DNA of 5,416 nt from Thioalkalivibrio sp. (GCA_007120575.1 SKNJ01000300.1:1-5416), one strand, 5' to 3'; counted from the first letter of the stretch, positions 1 to 5,416 are shown. A program made the numbers and translations. Notes: generated by a model from the letters alone, not told the origin.

Positions 1-12
1 GGCCGGGCTTTT
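1..12. terminator. possible half of a hairpin terminator cut by the window edge
   Basis: The plus strand opens with GGCCGGGC followed at once by TTTT, which is the form of the right arm and T-tract of an intrinsic terminator. On the minus strand it reads AAAAGCCCGGCC, the form of the left half of a bidirectional terminator, placed about 30 bases after the erpA stop codon. The matching arm would lie to the left of the window, so the hairpin itself cannot be seen. If real, it would end the argC-to-erpA transcript and perhaps also a plus-strand transcript arriving from the left. Confidence 0.4.
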
Positions 13-41
13 CGGGGTGGAGCGACTTGCGAACGCGGCGG

Positions 42-422
42 TCAGACCGAGAAGCTGGAACCGCAGCCGCAGGTGGTCGTCGCATTCGGATTGCGGATCA
101 CGAACTGGGCCCCCTCCAGACCTTCGGAGTAGTCGATCTCGGCGCCCACCAGATATTGAAAGCTCATCGGGTCGATCAGCAGGGTGACACCGCCATTCTC
201 GACCACGGTATCGCCCTCGCCGACCGTCTCGTCGAAGGTAAAGCCATACTGGAAACCGGAACAGCCCCCGCCACTGACAAACACGCGCAGCTTCAGGTCA
301 TCGTTCTGCTCTTCCTCGATCAGCCCCTTGACCTTGCTGGCCGCGGCATCGGTGAAGATCAGCGGGCTGGGGATTTCGATGTCCATTTCGGCCTCGGCAT
401 TGGACGTCGTGGGCTCGGACAT
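42..422 (-). CDS. erpA: iron-sulfur cluster insertion protein ErpA (A-type carrier)
   Basis: This 126-residue cytoplasmic protein is an A-type Fe-S carrier, which receives clusters from the assembly machinery and passes them to apo-proteins; in E. coli it is needed for isoprenoid-synthesis and respiratory enzymes. The three cluster-binding cysteines are present: Cys54 in [11 protein letters not shown] and Cys118/Cys120 in the C-terminal TTCGCGSSF. The FQYGFTFDE and [16 protein letters not shown] segments match ErpA better than IscA or SufA. It is about 12 residues longer than E. coli ErpA, and the extra is a polar, acidic N-terminal tail. The ATG is preceded by a near-perfect Shine-Dalgarno (AGGAGGT, 5-base spacer), which fixes the start. 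It is the last gene of the minus-strand cluster, 54 bases after the bactofilin stop, and has its own candidate promoter. Nothing in it looks broken. Confidence 0.96.
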   Translation of the reverse strand: MSEPTTSNAEAEMDIEIPSPLIFTDAAASKVKGLIEEEQNDDLKLRVFVSGGGCSGFQYGFTFDETVGEGDTVVENGGVTLLIDPMSFQYLVGAEIDYSEGLEGAQFVIRNPNATTTCGCGSSFSV

Positions 423-427
423 ACGGC

Positions 428-434
428 ACCTCCT
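428..434 (-). promoter_or_regulatory. strong Shine-Dalgarno of erpA
   Basis: Read on the minus strand this is AGGAGGT, 5 bases before the erpA ATG and nearly fully complementary to the 16S rRNA 3' end. It is the strongest ribosome binding site in the window. argC and the gene after it have no recognisable site, which suggests that erpA is translated independently and at a higher rate than the upstream genes of the cluster. Confidence 0.85.
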
Positions 435-451
435 ATCAATCGTTTGCGGAC

Positions 452-480
452 ACGCTAAGAAGTCTTACCTGCGGAGTCAA
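452..480 (-). promoter_or_regulatory. candidate sigma70-type promoter for erpA
   Basis: On the minus strand, TTGACT (480-475, 5 of 6 matches to the -35 consensus) is followed after 17 bases by TAGCGT (457-452). The second element keeps the first T, second A and last T of the -10 consensus but only 3 of 6 bases overall. The -35 overlaps the last bases and stop codon of the bactofilin gene. Transcription would start near 445, giving a leader of roughly 20-25 bases that contains the strong Shine-Dalgarno. This would let erpA be expressed apart from argC. It is a pattern match by eye only. Confidence 0.4.
456..467. repeat. short inverted repeat inside the erpA candidate promoter
   Basis: TAAGA, AG, TCTTA: two perfect 5-base arms separated by 2 bases, AT-rich in an otherwise GC-rich region. 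It lies in the gap between bactofilin and erpA, covering the spacer and the upstream edge of the candidate -10 element. That position suits a small operator, but the arms are short enough to occur by chance. It does not resemble the IscR site patterns I know. Confidence 0.35.
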
Positions 481-911
481 GAATGCTCACGCGTCGTAGG
501 TATCTCCGGGTCCGGGGTCGCCACCGGCTCCTCCAGTTCGCCCTGCAGGGGCGCCTCCATCCGCTTGAGCTGCCCGTCGATACAGGCCCCCTCCTGCATC
601 TGCAGCAGGTTGTAGTAGAGGTTGCCCGACAACCGGGCGGTCTGACCCAGTTCGACATGCTCGCTGACATGGATATCGCCCTGGACATCGCCATTCATCA
701 CCAGGTGCGGCACGGATACCTGTCCCTCGATGGATCCCTGCTCCGCAATCACCAGCACCGCCGACCCATCCGCCGGAGCCCGCACATCGCCGATGATTCG
801 TCCCTCGACATGCAGCCCGCCACTGAACTCCACGTCGCCCCGGATCACGGTGTTGCTCCCCACCAGCGTGTCGACCCGGCGCGCCCGCCGCGTGCGCTTG
901 CGTCCGATCAT
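477..911 (-). CDS. bactofilin (polymer-forming cytoskeletal protein, DUF583)
   Basis: This 144-residue protein fits the bactofilin family, cytoskeletal proteins that self-assemble without nucleotide into filaments or sheets, often on the inner face of the membrane, and that help place cell-wall or surface machinery. A basic N-terminus (residues 3-12, rich in Arg/Lys) leads into the right-handed beta-helix core at about 14-118, seen as repeated short strands with Gly turns, for example TVIRGDVEFSGGLHVEGRI and VMNGDVQGDIHV. Residues 119-144 form a proline- and acid-rich tail, a common disordered end in this family. The ATG overlaps the stop of the upstream coiled-coil gene by 4 bases (ATGA), and GAGGAGG sits just before it, so the two are translationally coupled and may act together. 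The family assignment is strong; the cellular job in this organism is not known from sequence. No peptidase domain is fused to it. Confidence 0.9.
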   Translation of the reverse strand: MIGRKRTRRARRVDTLVGSNTVIRGDVEFSGGLHVEGRIIGDVRAPADGSAVLVIAEQGSIEGQVSVPHLVMNGDVQGDIHVSEHVELGQTARLSGNLYYNLLQMQEGACIDGQLKRMEAPLQGELEEPVATPDPEIPTTREHS

Positions 912-1648
912 GCCCCCTCCTCGGTCAGTCGCTCCCAGTCACCCGTCGCCTCGACCGGATCCAGTTCCTCATTGTCCTCCGGGATCAACCGGATGGTCAC
1001 GCGCCCGGGTGCGAAACCGTCCGGCAACGAGATCCGGACCCGCACGTTGCGTACCAGCCGCAAGCCCGTGAGCCGCGCATCCGCTTCCACCCCCAGCTCC
1101 GCGTGTCCGAGCTGGCGAACCTCGTCACTATCCCCTTCCCGGCCGTCGATTTCCAGCACCCAGCGCGCATCCAGCGAACCATCCAACCCCGGCCGGTAGG
1201 CCTGGAAGATCACGTCGAACACCCCGGCCTGCCCGCTCTCCTGGACCGCCAGCCCGCGAATTCCCAGCGGGGCCTCCAGGCGATCATCGGCCAGGCGCTG
1301 GTAGAATGCGAGCTCGTCGCGCAGCGCGAGGATCTCCATCTCCTGGCGTTCGACCATCGCGTCCCGTGATTCGACCTCCACGGCGCGCAAGCGCAGGCGC
1401 TGCTCCAGGCGGATCTTTTCGGCCTCGACGACGCGCCGCGCCTGTGCCTGGCGCGCGACCTCCTCGCGGAGGGTCTCCAGTTGGGCCGCATAATCGAACT
1501 CCGCCGCACGCGGCCAGTGCGCCCAGGCGCCGTATGCCATCGCCACCAGCAACGCCAGCCCCAGCGTGGCCAGCAGAGCCCGGCCCAGCTTCGCCGAAAG
1601 GCGCCGGCGGCCGGCGGGGGCAGGAATACGTGGCCGCCGGAACCGCAT
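908..1648 (-). CDS. DUF6776-like membrane-anchored coiled-coil protein
   Basis: A 246-residue protein of unknown function. A short tail with nine Arg or Lys in its first 20 residues precedes one membrane segment at about 24-44 (LLATLGLALLVAMAYGAWA), giving a likely N-in, C-out single-pass topology. Residues 52-122 are a charged, Leu-rich coiled coil (RLRLRAVEVESRDAMVERQ region). Residues 128-225 look like a beta-rich domain (alternating VFDVIF, RWVLEID, NVRVRISLP), and an acidic tail follows. The architecture and position match the DUF6776 family found beside bactofilin and argC in gammaproteobacteria. I see no M23 peptidase metal motif or other catalytic signature. The ATG directly follows the argC TAA with no bases between and no Shine-Dalgarno, so reinitiation by ribosomes leaving argC is likely. 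The 4-base overlap with the bactofilin suggests a partner or anchor for it; that role is inference. Confidence 0.85.
   Translation of the reverse strand: MRFRRPRIPAPAGRRRLSAKLGRALLATLGLALLVAMAYGAWAHWPRAAEFDYAAQLETLREEVARQAQARRVVEAEKIRLEQRLRLRAVEVESRDAMVERQEMEILALRDELAFYQRLADDRLEAPLGIRGLAVQESGQAGVFDVIFQAYRPGLDGSLDARWVLEIDGREGDSDEVRQLGHAELGVEADARLTGLRLVRNVRVRISLPDGFAPGRVTIRLIPEDNEELDPVEATGDWERLTEEGA
916..921 (-). promoter_or_regulatory. Shine-Dalgarno of the bactofilin gene
   Basis: AGGAGG on the minus strand, 4 bases before the bactofilin ATG and inside the last codons of the coiled-coil gene. It supports the 4-base overlapping start and allows entry of new ribosomes in addition to coupled translation. 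Confidence 0.7.
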
Positions 1649-2707
1649 TTACGGAAAAACTGGCGGGTCGCCGAGCCCCTCCGTCTCGGGGCGACCGAAC
1701 ATCAGGTTCAGGTTCTGCACCGCCTGCCCGGCTGCGCCCTTGACCAGGTTGTCGATTACCGACAGCACCACCATCCGGCCGGAGTGCGGCGGACGGGCCA
1801 CCGCGAGACGGCAGCGGTTGGTACCACGCACGCTGGCAGTCTCCGGGTGCGATCCCGGCGGCAGCACGTCCACGAACGGTTCGTCGCGGTAGCGGGCCTC
1901 GAAGTGCTCCTGCCAGGCGGTAACGTCCCCCGCGGGTCGCAAATAGAGCGTAGCGTGGATCCCGCGGGTCATCGGCACCAAGTGCGGCTGGAAGATCAGT
2001 CCCACATCGCGTCCCGCGATCCCGCTCAGGGTCTGGTGGATCTCCGGCCAGTGGCGGTGCCCGCCGCTGGCGTAGGCGCGGAAATTCTCCTGAACCTCGG
2101 CGAACAAACCACCGATCTGGGCCTTGCGACCCGCCCCGGAGACCCCGCTCTTGGCATCCGCGATGACGTCATCCGGGTCGATCATCCCGGCCTCCAGCAA
2201 TGGCATAACGGCCAGGGTCACCGCGGTCGGATAGCAACCCGGCACCGCGATCAGACGCGCCCCGCGGATGGCATCGCGGTGGATCTCCGGGAGCCCGTAC
2301 ACCGCCTCGCCCAGGAACTGGGGCGCCCCATGCTCCTGCCCGTACCACCGCGCCCAAAGTTCCGGATCGCGGATGCGAAAATCGGCCGACAGGTCGATGA
2401 TTCGCACCCCGCGTTCCAGCAGGGGCGCCGCCAGGGCGTGCGCCACCCCGTGGGGGGTCGCGAAGAACACTACGTCACACCCCCCCAGCGTGTCCGGGTC
2501 GGGCGCGGCGAATGCCTGGTCCACCACCCCGCGCAGACTGGGGAACAAGTCGGCTACCGGCGTCCCCGCATCGCCCCGCGAGGTCACCACGGCAAGCTCC
2601 GCCGCCGGGTGCCCGGCCAGCAGGCGCAACAGTTCCACACCGGTATAACCCGTGGCGCCGACCACACCAATGCGGATCCTGGGGATGTTATTGGTCGTTG
2701 CGTTCAT
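1649..2707 (-). CDS. argC: N-acetyl-gamma-glutamyl-phosphate reductase
   Basis: This 352-residue cytoplasmic enzyme catalyses the third step of arginine synthesis, the NADPH-dependent reduction of N-acetyl-glutamyl phosphate to the semialdehyde. The nucleotide-binding loop GATGYTG lies at 17-23. The catalytic Cys158 is in VPGCYPTA (155-162), and the histidine base is expected in GHRHWPEI (216-223). SGVSGAGR (187-194) and the C-terminal [10 protein letters not shown] (323-332) are further family signatures. Length is full for the type 1 enzyme. The ATG is the first possible start: an in-frame TGA lies four codons upstream (2717-2719) and the next codons offer no ATG or GTG before the Rossmann strand. 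No Shine-Dalgarno is seen, and a -10-like TATGAT sits only 8 bases before the ATG. It appears to be the first gene of a unit continuing with the coiled-coil gene, bactofilin and erpA. Other arg genes are not nearby. Confidence 0.97.
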   Translation of the reverse strand: MNATTNNIPRIRIGVVGATGYTGVELLRLLAGHPAAELAVVTSRGDAGTPVADLFPSLRGVVDQAFAAPDPDTLGGCDVVFFATPHGVAHALAAPLLERGVRIIDLSADFRIRDPELWARWYGQEHGAPQFLGEAVYGLPEIHRDAIRGARLIAVPGCYPTAVTLAVMPLLEAGMIDPDDVIADAKSGVSGAGRKAQIGGLFAEVQENFRAYASGGHRHWPEIHQTLSGIAGRDVGLIFQPHLVPMTRGIHATLYLRPAGDVTAWQEHFEARYRDEPFVDVLPPGSHPETASVRGTNRCRLAVARPPHSGRMVVLSVIDNLVKGAAGQAVQNLNLMFGRPETEGLGDPPVFP

Positions 2708-2715
2708 GCTGCGGC

Positions 2716-2721
2716 ATCATA
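2716..2721 (-). promoter_or_regulatory. candidate -10 element of argC, near-leaderless
   Basis: TATGAT on the minus strand matches 5 of 6 bases of the -10 consensus and ends 8 bases before the argC ATG. Transcription would then start within about 1-3 bases of the start codon, giving a leaderless or almost leaderless message. This fits the absence of a Shine-Dalgarno. The -35 at 17-base spacing (TTCCGC, 2744-2739) is poor, so an activator or a different upstream promoter is possible. Confidence 0.35.
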
Positions 2722-2803
2722 CCGACTCGGCGCGCGCGGCGGAACGCAGGCGGGCGCCGAGCGGTCCATTCGTGCACATCCACCGCATATTTTTGTCCAT
2801 TCC

Positions 2804-2807
2804 GGAG
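2804..2807 (+). promoter_or_regulatory. Shine-Dalgarno of the thioredoxin gene (long spacing)
   Basis: GGAG, 12 bases before the ATG at 2820. It is the only purine-rich site near this start. The spacing is longer than usual, so translation may be modest. It supports the start at 2820 over the start at 2652, which lies inside argC. Confidence 0.45.
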
Positions 2808-2819
2808 TCACCGATACCC

Positions 2820-3335
2820 ATGAGCAAAGGCAGGATCGACCGCAAGGCCCTGATCGGGGGCATCTTCATCCTCGCGCTGATCGCCGCCGCAGCCGCCATC
2901 TGGCTGACCGACGACGGCATGCGCCCGGCTCCGGCCTTTACGGCCACCACCCTGGACGGCGAAACCGTGGACCTGGCCGACTACGAGGGGCGCCCGCTGA
3001 TGATCTCGTTCTGGGCCACCAGTTGCGTGTCCTGCGTCCAGGAGATCCCGAAGCTCGCCGAGTTGCACGCGAACTACTCCGGGCAAGGCTTCGAGCTGCT
3101 CGCGGTCGCCCTGTCCTACGACCCGATCAACCGGGTCGAGTCGATGCGCGAGGATCGCGGGATCCCGTATACCGTCATCCACGACAGTGACGACAGCTTC
3201 GCCTCCGCCTACGGCGGCGTGCGCCTGACCCCAACCACCTTCCTGATCTCGCCCGGCGGGCGGATCGTCTATCAGAAACTGGGCGATCCAGATTTCGACC
3301 GGATCGAACAACACCTGCAACGCTGGCTGTCCTGA
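2820..3335 (+). CDS. membrane-anchored TlpA/ResA-type thioredoxin-fold disulfide reductase
   Basis: This 171-residue protein has a short basic N-terminus and one membrane segment at about 10-29 (LIGGIFILALIAAAAAIWL), followed by an exported thioredoxin domain at about 36-170. The active site is WATSCVSC, with Cys69 and Cys72 on the expected helix. The cis-proline loop is LTPTTFLI (Pro138), and AYGGVRLTPTT ahead of it is typical of the TlpA/AhpC-TSA group. Such proteins reduce disulfides on the periplasmic side, for example in cytochrome c maturation or metal-centre assembly, using electrons passed across the membrane by a DsbD/CcdA-type protein. The substrate here is unknown. The CVSC motif differs from the CEPC of ResA and the CPTC of CcmG, so I do not name it. 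A longer reading from 2652 runs antisense into argC and is unlikely. It is followed 39 bases later by hemJ, probably in one transcript. Confidence 0.88.
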   Translation: MSKGRIDRKALIGGIFILALIAAAAAIWLTDDGMRPAPAFTATTLDGETVDLADYEGRPLMISFWATSCVSCVQEIPKLAELHANYSGQGFELLAVALSYDPINRVESMREDRGIPYTVIHDSDDSFASAYGGVRLTPTTFLISPGGRIVYQKLGDPDFDRIEQHLQRWLS

Positions 3336-3361
3336 ACTGCCCGCAGCCCCGAAGCCCAACC

Positions 3362-3370
3362 GGAGAGGGA
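3362..3370 (+). promoter_or_regulatory. Shine-Dalgarno of hemJ
   Basis: The purine run GGAGAGGGA ends 4 bases before the hemJ ATG, which agrees with the chosen start. The rest of the 39-base gap after the thioredoxin stop shows no terminator or promoter, so co-transcription is likely. Confidence 0.7.
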
Positions 3371-3374
3371 ACGC

Positions 3375-3887
3375 ATGCAAACCTATGTCTGGCTCCAGAG
3401 CCTCCACGTCATCTTCATGGTGACCTGGTTTGCCGGCCTGTTCTATCTGCCACGCCTGTTCGTCTACCATGCGATGACCGACGACGCGCCCGGCCACGAA
3501 CGCTTCAAGGTTATGGAGCGCAAGCTGTTCTTCGGGATCATGACCCCCGGCGCGATCATCACCATCGCGTTCGGGGCGAGCATGCTGGCACTGATCCCGG
3601 GCTACCTGCAGGAGCCCTGGATGCACTTCAAGCTGACCCTGGTCGCGCTGCTGGTGGCCTACCACATCTGGTGCGGAAAACTGGTCATGGACTTCGCGCA
3701 TGACCGCAATGCACGTGATCACCGTTGGTATCGCTGGTTCAACGAAGTGCCGGTGCCGATCCTGGTCGGGACGGTGATCCTGGTGATCAACCGCTCGATA
3801 ACGGATGCGCTGATCGGTATCGGTGTCGTGCTGGGGATCTTCCTGCTGAGCGCGCTGATTGCCCTGTGGCGGACGCGCCGCGCCTGA
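3375..3887 (+). CDS. hemJ: HemJ-type protoporphyrinogen IX oxidase
   Basis: This 170-residue inner-membrane protein matches the HemJ family, which oxidises protoporphyrinogen IX to protoporphyrin IX, the penultimate step of heme synthesis, in bacteria lacking HemG and HemY. The N-terminal block LHVIFMVTWFAGLFYLPRLF with His11, then VYHA (30-33), is the hallmark of the family. Further matches are TPGAIITI (57-64), the HFKLTLVALL helix with His84 and Lys86, YHIWCGK (96-102) and FNEVP (122-126). Hydrophobic segments lie at about 4-26, 52-74, 85-104, 127-138 and 145-165, fitting four to five membrane passes. The conserved histidines are thought to bind heme. It follows the thioredoxin gene by 39 bases and converges on ptsP. 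From memory, hemJ lies near argC and the bactofilin in Pseudomonas too. Older annotation names for this family are UPF0093, TIGR00701 and CopD-like. Confidence 0.9.
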   Translation: MQTYVWLQSLHVIFMVTWFAGLFYLPRLFVYHAMTDDAPGHERFKVMERKLFFGIMTPGAIITIAFGASMLALIPGYLQEPWMHFKLTLVALLVAYHIWCGKLVMDFAHDRNARDHRWYRWFNEVPVPILVGTVILVINRSITDALIGIGVVLGIFLLSALIALWRTRRA

Positions 3888-3919
3888 CCCGGCCGAGCCC
3901 GGCGGGCTGCGTCGCCGGG
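3888..3919. terminator. possible bidirectional hairpin between hemJ and ptsP
   Basis: Between the two convergent stop codons, CCCGGC (3888-3893) can pair with GCCGGG (3914-3919). Inside it AGCCC (3896-3900) pairs with GGGCT (3904-3908) around a 3-base loop. The outer and inner stems are separated by a small asymmetric internal loop. No T-tract follows on either strand, so this is not a canonical intrinsic terminator. Its position right after both genes suggests an end-of-transcript structure serving both directions. Confidence 0.4.
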
Positions 3920-3926
3920 GTAGGGG

Positions 3927-5416
3927 TCAGTTCTTGCCAGCGCGGACCAGCCCGCCCAGCCCGGCCTGCACCAGGGCATTGTTCAGCAGCGAGCGGATCT
4001 GCTCGGCGTTCTCCAGCATGCGGCACTGCGTCAGCAGGGCCTCGGCGCGATCGGTGGAGAAACTGCGGATCACCCACTTGACCCGCGGGATCGCAGAGAC
4101 GCTGACGCTGAGACTGTCGATCCCCATCCCCAGCAGCAGGATCACCGCCGCCGGGTCGGCGGCCATCTCGCCACATACACTGACGGGCTTGCCGGCACGA
4201 TGGGAGCCAGCGGTAATGGCTTCCAGGGCGTGGATGCAGGCCGGGTGCAGGGTATCGTAGAGGCTGGCCACCCGCGGGTTGTTGCGGTCCACGGCCAGCA
4301 GATACTGCACCAGATCGTTGGTGCCCACCGACAGGAAATCCACGCGCCGCGCCAGGGTCTCGGCCAGGTACACCGCGGCCGGCACCTCCACCATCACTCC
4401 GACCTTCGGCATCGGGATGATGAAGCCCTCGTCCAGCAGCTCCTCGCGCGCCCGGTTGAGCAGGGTCATCGCGCCCTTGAGCTCTTCGACCGCAGAGATC
4501 ATCGGGAACAGGATCTGCAGATTCGAGTGCGAACGGCTGGCCTTGAGCATCGCCCGCAACTGGGTCAGGAAGATCTCCGGGTGATCCAGCGAGATCCGGA
4601 TGCCGCGCCAGCCCAGGAACGGATTATCCTCCTTGACCGGAAAATACGGCAGCGCCTTGTCACCGCCGATGTCCAGGGTGCGCAGGGTGACGGGCATCGG
4701 ATCGAACGAGGCCAGCACCTGCTCGTAGAGCTGGACCTGTTCATCCTCCCCGGGAAACCGGTCACGGATCATGAACGGGACCTCGGTGCGGTACAGCCCC
4801 ACGCCTTCGGCTCCCGACTCCAGCGAGGGCTTGATGTCGGCCAACAGGCCACTGTTGGCCAGCACCGGCACCGCCACGCCATCACGGGTAGTCGCGGGAT
4901 CCTTCGCCAGCGCCCGCAAGTCCTCCGCCAGCTCGCGTTCCTCGCGCACCAGGCGCTCGAACTCGACACGCAGTTCGGCATTCGGATTCACGAACAGCCG
5001 CCCACGATAGCCGTCCACCAGAATCTCGCGATTCTCCAGCCGTCCCACCGGCAGATCGGTGACCCCCATGACCGCCGGGATATTCAGGGCCCGCGCCAGG
5101 ATCGCGATATGTGAAGACCCGGTACCCTTGGCCGAGACCATCGCGCCCAGGCGCTCGATCGGCACCTCGGCCAGATGCGAGGCGGTCAGATCATCACCAA
5201 CCAGGATCCCGCCCTCGGGGAATTCTTCCTGGCCACGCTCGGCCGGCAGGAGATGCGACAGCACGCGGCGTCCGAGATCGCGCACGTCGGAGGCCCGCTC
5301 TCGCAGGTACGGGTCCTCCATGTCGTTGAACACGCGCACGCTCTCGCGCACCGTATCGCGCAACGCCGCCGGGGCCCACTGCCCCGCACGGATGCGCGCC
5401 TCGGTCTTTTGTACCA
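3927..5416 (-). CDS. ptsP: PTS enzyme I of the nitrogen branch (EI-Ntr), 5' end outside the window
   Basis: The C-terminal 496 or so residues of a PEP-protein phosphotransferase are visible, and the frame stays open to the right edge, so the gene is partial. EI-Ntr takes phosphate from PEP onto a histidine and passes it to NPr (PtsO), then EIIA-Ntr, to regulate nitrogen, potassium and stress responses. Seen in order: the phospho-histidine in GTGSSHIAILAR (His codon 5109-5111), then GLYRTEVPFM, TLRTLDIGGDKALPYF and NPFLGWRGIRI of the PEP-binding barrel, GVMVEVPAA, SVGTNDLVQYLLAVDR, and the acid/base cysteine in SVCGEMAADP. RTEVPFM points to PtsP, as sugar enzyme I usually has RTEFL. The distance from phospho-histidine to the C-terminus (393 residues) is close to that of E. 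coli PtsP. The expected N-terminal GAF domain would lie beyond the window. A TTG at 5361-5363 is internal, not the start. Confidence 0.93.
   Translation of the reverse strand, partial: VQKTEARIRAGQWAPAALRDTVRESVRVFNDMEDPYLRERASDVRDLGRRVLSHLLPAERGQEEFPEGGILVGDDLTASHLAEVPIERLGAMVSAKGTGSSHIAILARALNIPAVMGVTDLPVGRLENREILVDGYRGRLFVNPNAELRVEFERLVREERELAEDLRALAKDPATTRDGVAVPVLANSGLLADIKPSLESGAEGVGLYRTEVPFMIRDRFPGEDEQVQLYEQVLASFDPMPVTLRTLDIGGDKALPYFPVKEDNPFLGWRGIRISLDHPEIFLTQLRAMLKASRSHSNLQILFPMISAVEELKGAMTLLNRAREELLDEGFIIPMPKVGVMVEVPAAVYLAETLARRVDFLSVGTNDLVQYLLAVDRNNPRVASLYDTLHPACIHALEAITAGSHRAGKPVSVCGEMAADPAAVILLLGMGIDSLSVSVSAIPRVKWVIRSFSTDRAEALLTQCRMLENAEQIRSLLNNALVQAGLGGLVRAGKN

Larger units (their letters stand above)
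2708..2819. promoter_or_regulatory. divergent intergenic region between argC and the thioredoxin gene
   Basis: This 112-base spacer must hold the promoters for the minus-strand argC unit and the plus-strand thioredoxin-hemJ pair. Toward argC a TATGAT element is visible. Toward the thioredoxin gene the most AT-rich stretch is CATATTTTTG at 2786-2795, a possible -10 region, but I find no convincing -35 for it. A 9-base alternating GC tract (2730-2738) lies between. I see no clear ARG box or other operator. Confidence 0.6.

Noticed and set aside
423..476. An IscR binding site upstream of erpA, as known in E. coli
   Set aside because: I looked for the type 1 and type 2 IscR patterns and found no convincing match; only the unrelated TAAGA/TCTTA palindrome stands out.
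2730..2738. Alternating GC tract (9 bases) in the divergent spacer, possible Z-DNA former
   Set aside because: Too short to carry weight, and expected by chance at this G+C content.
2652..2819. A 56-residue N-terminal extension of the thioredoxin protein, which even contains a signal-peptide-like stretch
   Set aside because: It would overlap the 5' end of argC on the other strand and cross the divergent promoter region, and no ribosome site precedes it. The ATG at 2820 already gives a normal basic tail plus membrane anchor.
1481..3190. A 569-codon open frame on the plus strand running antisense through argC and into the thioredoxin gene
   Set aside because: Its product is rich in Arg, His, Gly and Pro with no recognisable domain, and it lies opposite well-conserved argC. 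Long antisense frames are expected in GC-rich DNA.
2808..3722. A 304-codon minus-strand open frame antisense to the thioredoxin and hemJ genes
   Set aside because: It mirrors two clearly conserved genes, has low-complexity His/Asp/Gly/Gln-rich composition and no start signal. It is a shadow frame.
5361..5363. A TTG that could be read as the start of the ptsP product
   Set aside because: The frame stays open upstream to the window edge and the 17 preceding codons (with RAGQWAPAA before the TTG) fit enzyme I, so the TTG encodes an internal Leu.
1..5416. Mobile elements, CRISPR arrays, tRNA or defence genes
   Set aside because: No direct-repeat arrays, terminal inverted repeats, transposase or RNA-gene signatures were seen. 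All long frames with normal protein character are housekeeping or conserved family genes.

Overview
The window looks like an ordinary chromosomal housekeeping region of a GC-rich gammaproteobacterium. It is about two-thirds G+C by eye. The mix of an ErpA-type Fe-S carrier, a HemJ-type protoporphyrinogen oxidase and a nitrogen-PTS enzyme I (PtsP) fits a Pseudomonas-like or Ectothiorhodospiraceae/Thioalkalivibrio-like lineage. I cannot fix the genus from the sequence. I see no mobile element, CRISPR array, RNA gene or sign of recent transfer, and coding density is very high, with no gene-free stretch over about 115 bases.

Layout. Four minus-strand genes fill 42-2707 and are read from right to left: argC, a membrane-anchored coiled-coil protein (DUF6776-like), a bactofilin, and erpA. 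The first three are packed with no gaps: argC abuts the second gene (TAA directly followed by ATG, same frame), and the second overlaps the bactofilin by 4 bases (ATGA). erpA follows after 54 bases, with its own candidate promoter and a very strong ribosome binding site. The first bases of the window look like half of a hairpin terminator closing this unit. A 112-base divergent spacer (2708-2819) separates argC from two plus-strand genes: a membrane-tethered periplasmic thioredoxin of the TlpA/ResA type (2820-3335) and hemJ (3375-3887). hemJ converges on ptsP (minus, 3927 to beyond the right edge), with 39 bases between them that can fold into a two-part hairpin.

How the genes relate. argC serves arginine synthesis, erpA delivers Fe-S clusters, hemJ acts in heme synthesis, and the thioredoxin is a likely extracytoplasmic disulfide reductase. 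The coiled-coil protein and bactofilin may form a membrane-attached polymer scaffold, inferred from their coupled translation and architecture. ptsP is a regulatory phosphotransferase component. From memory, argC / coiled-coil gene / bactofilin / erpA is also the order in Pseudomonas, so the cluster is probably ancient and not a new system. The most worthwhile leads are the bactofilin/coiled-coil pair, the in-frame zero-gap argC junction, the possibly leaderless argC start and the operator-like palindrome before erpA.
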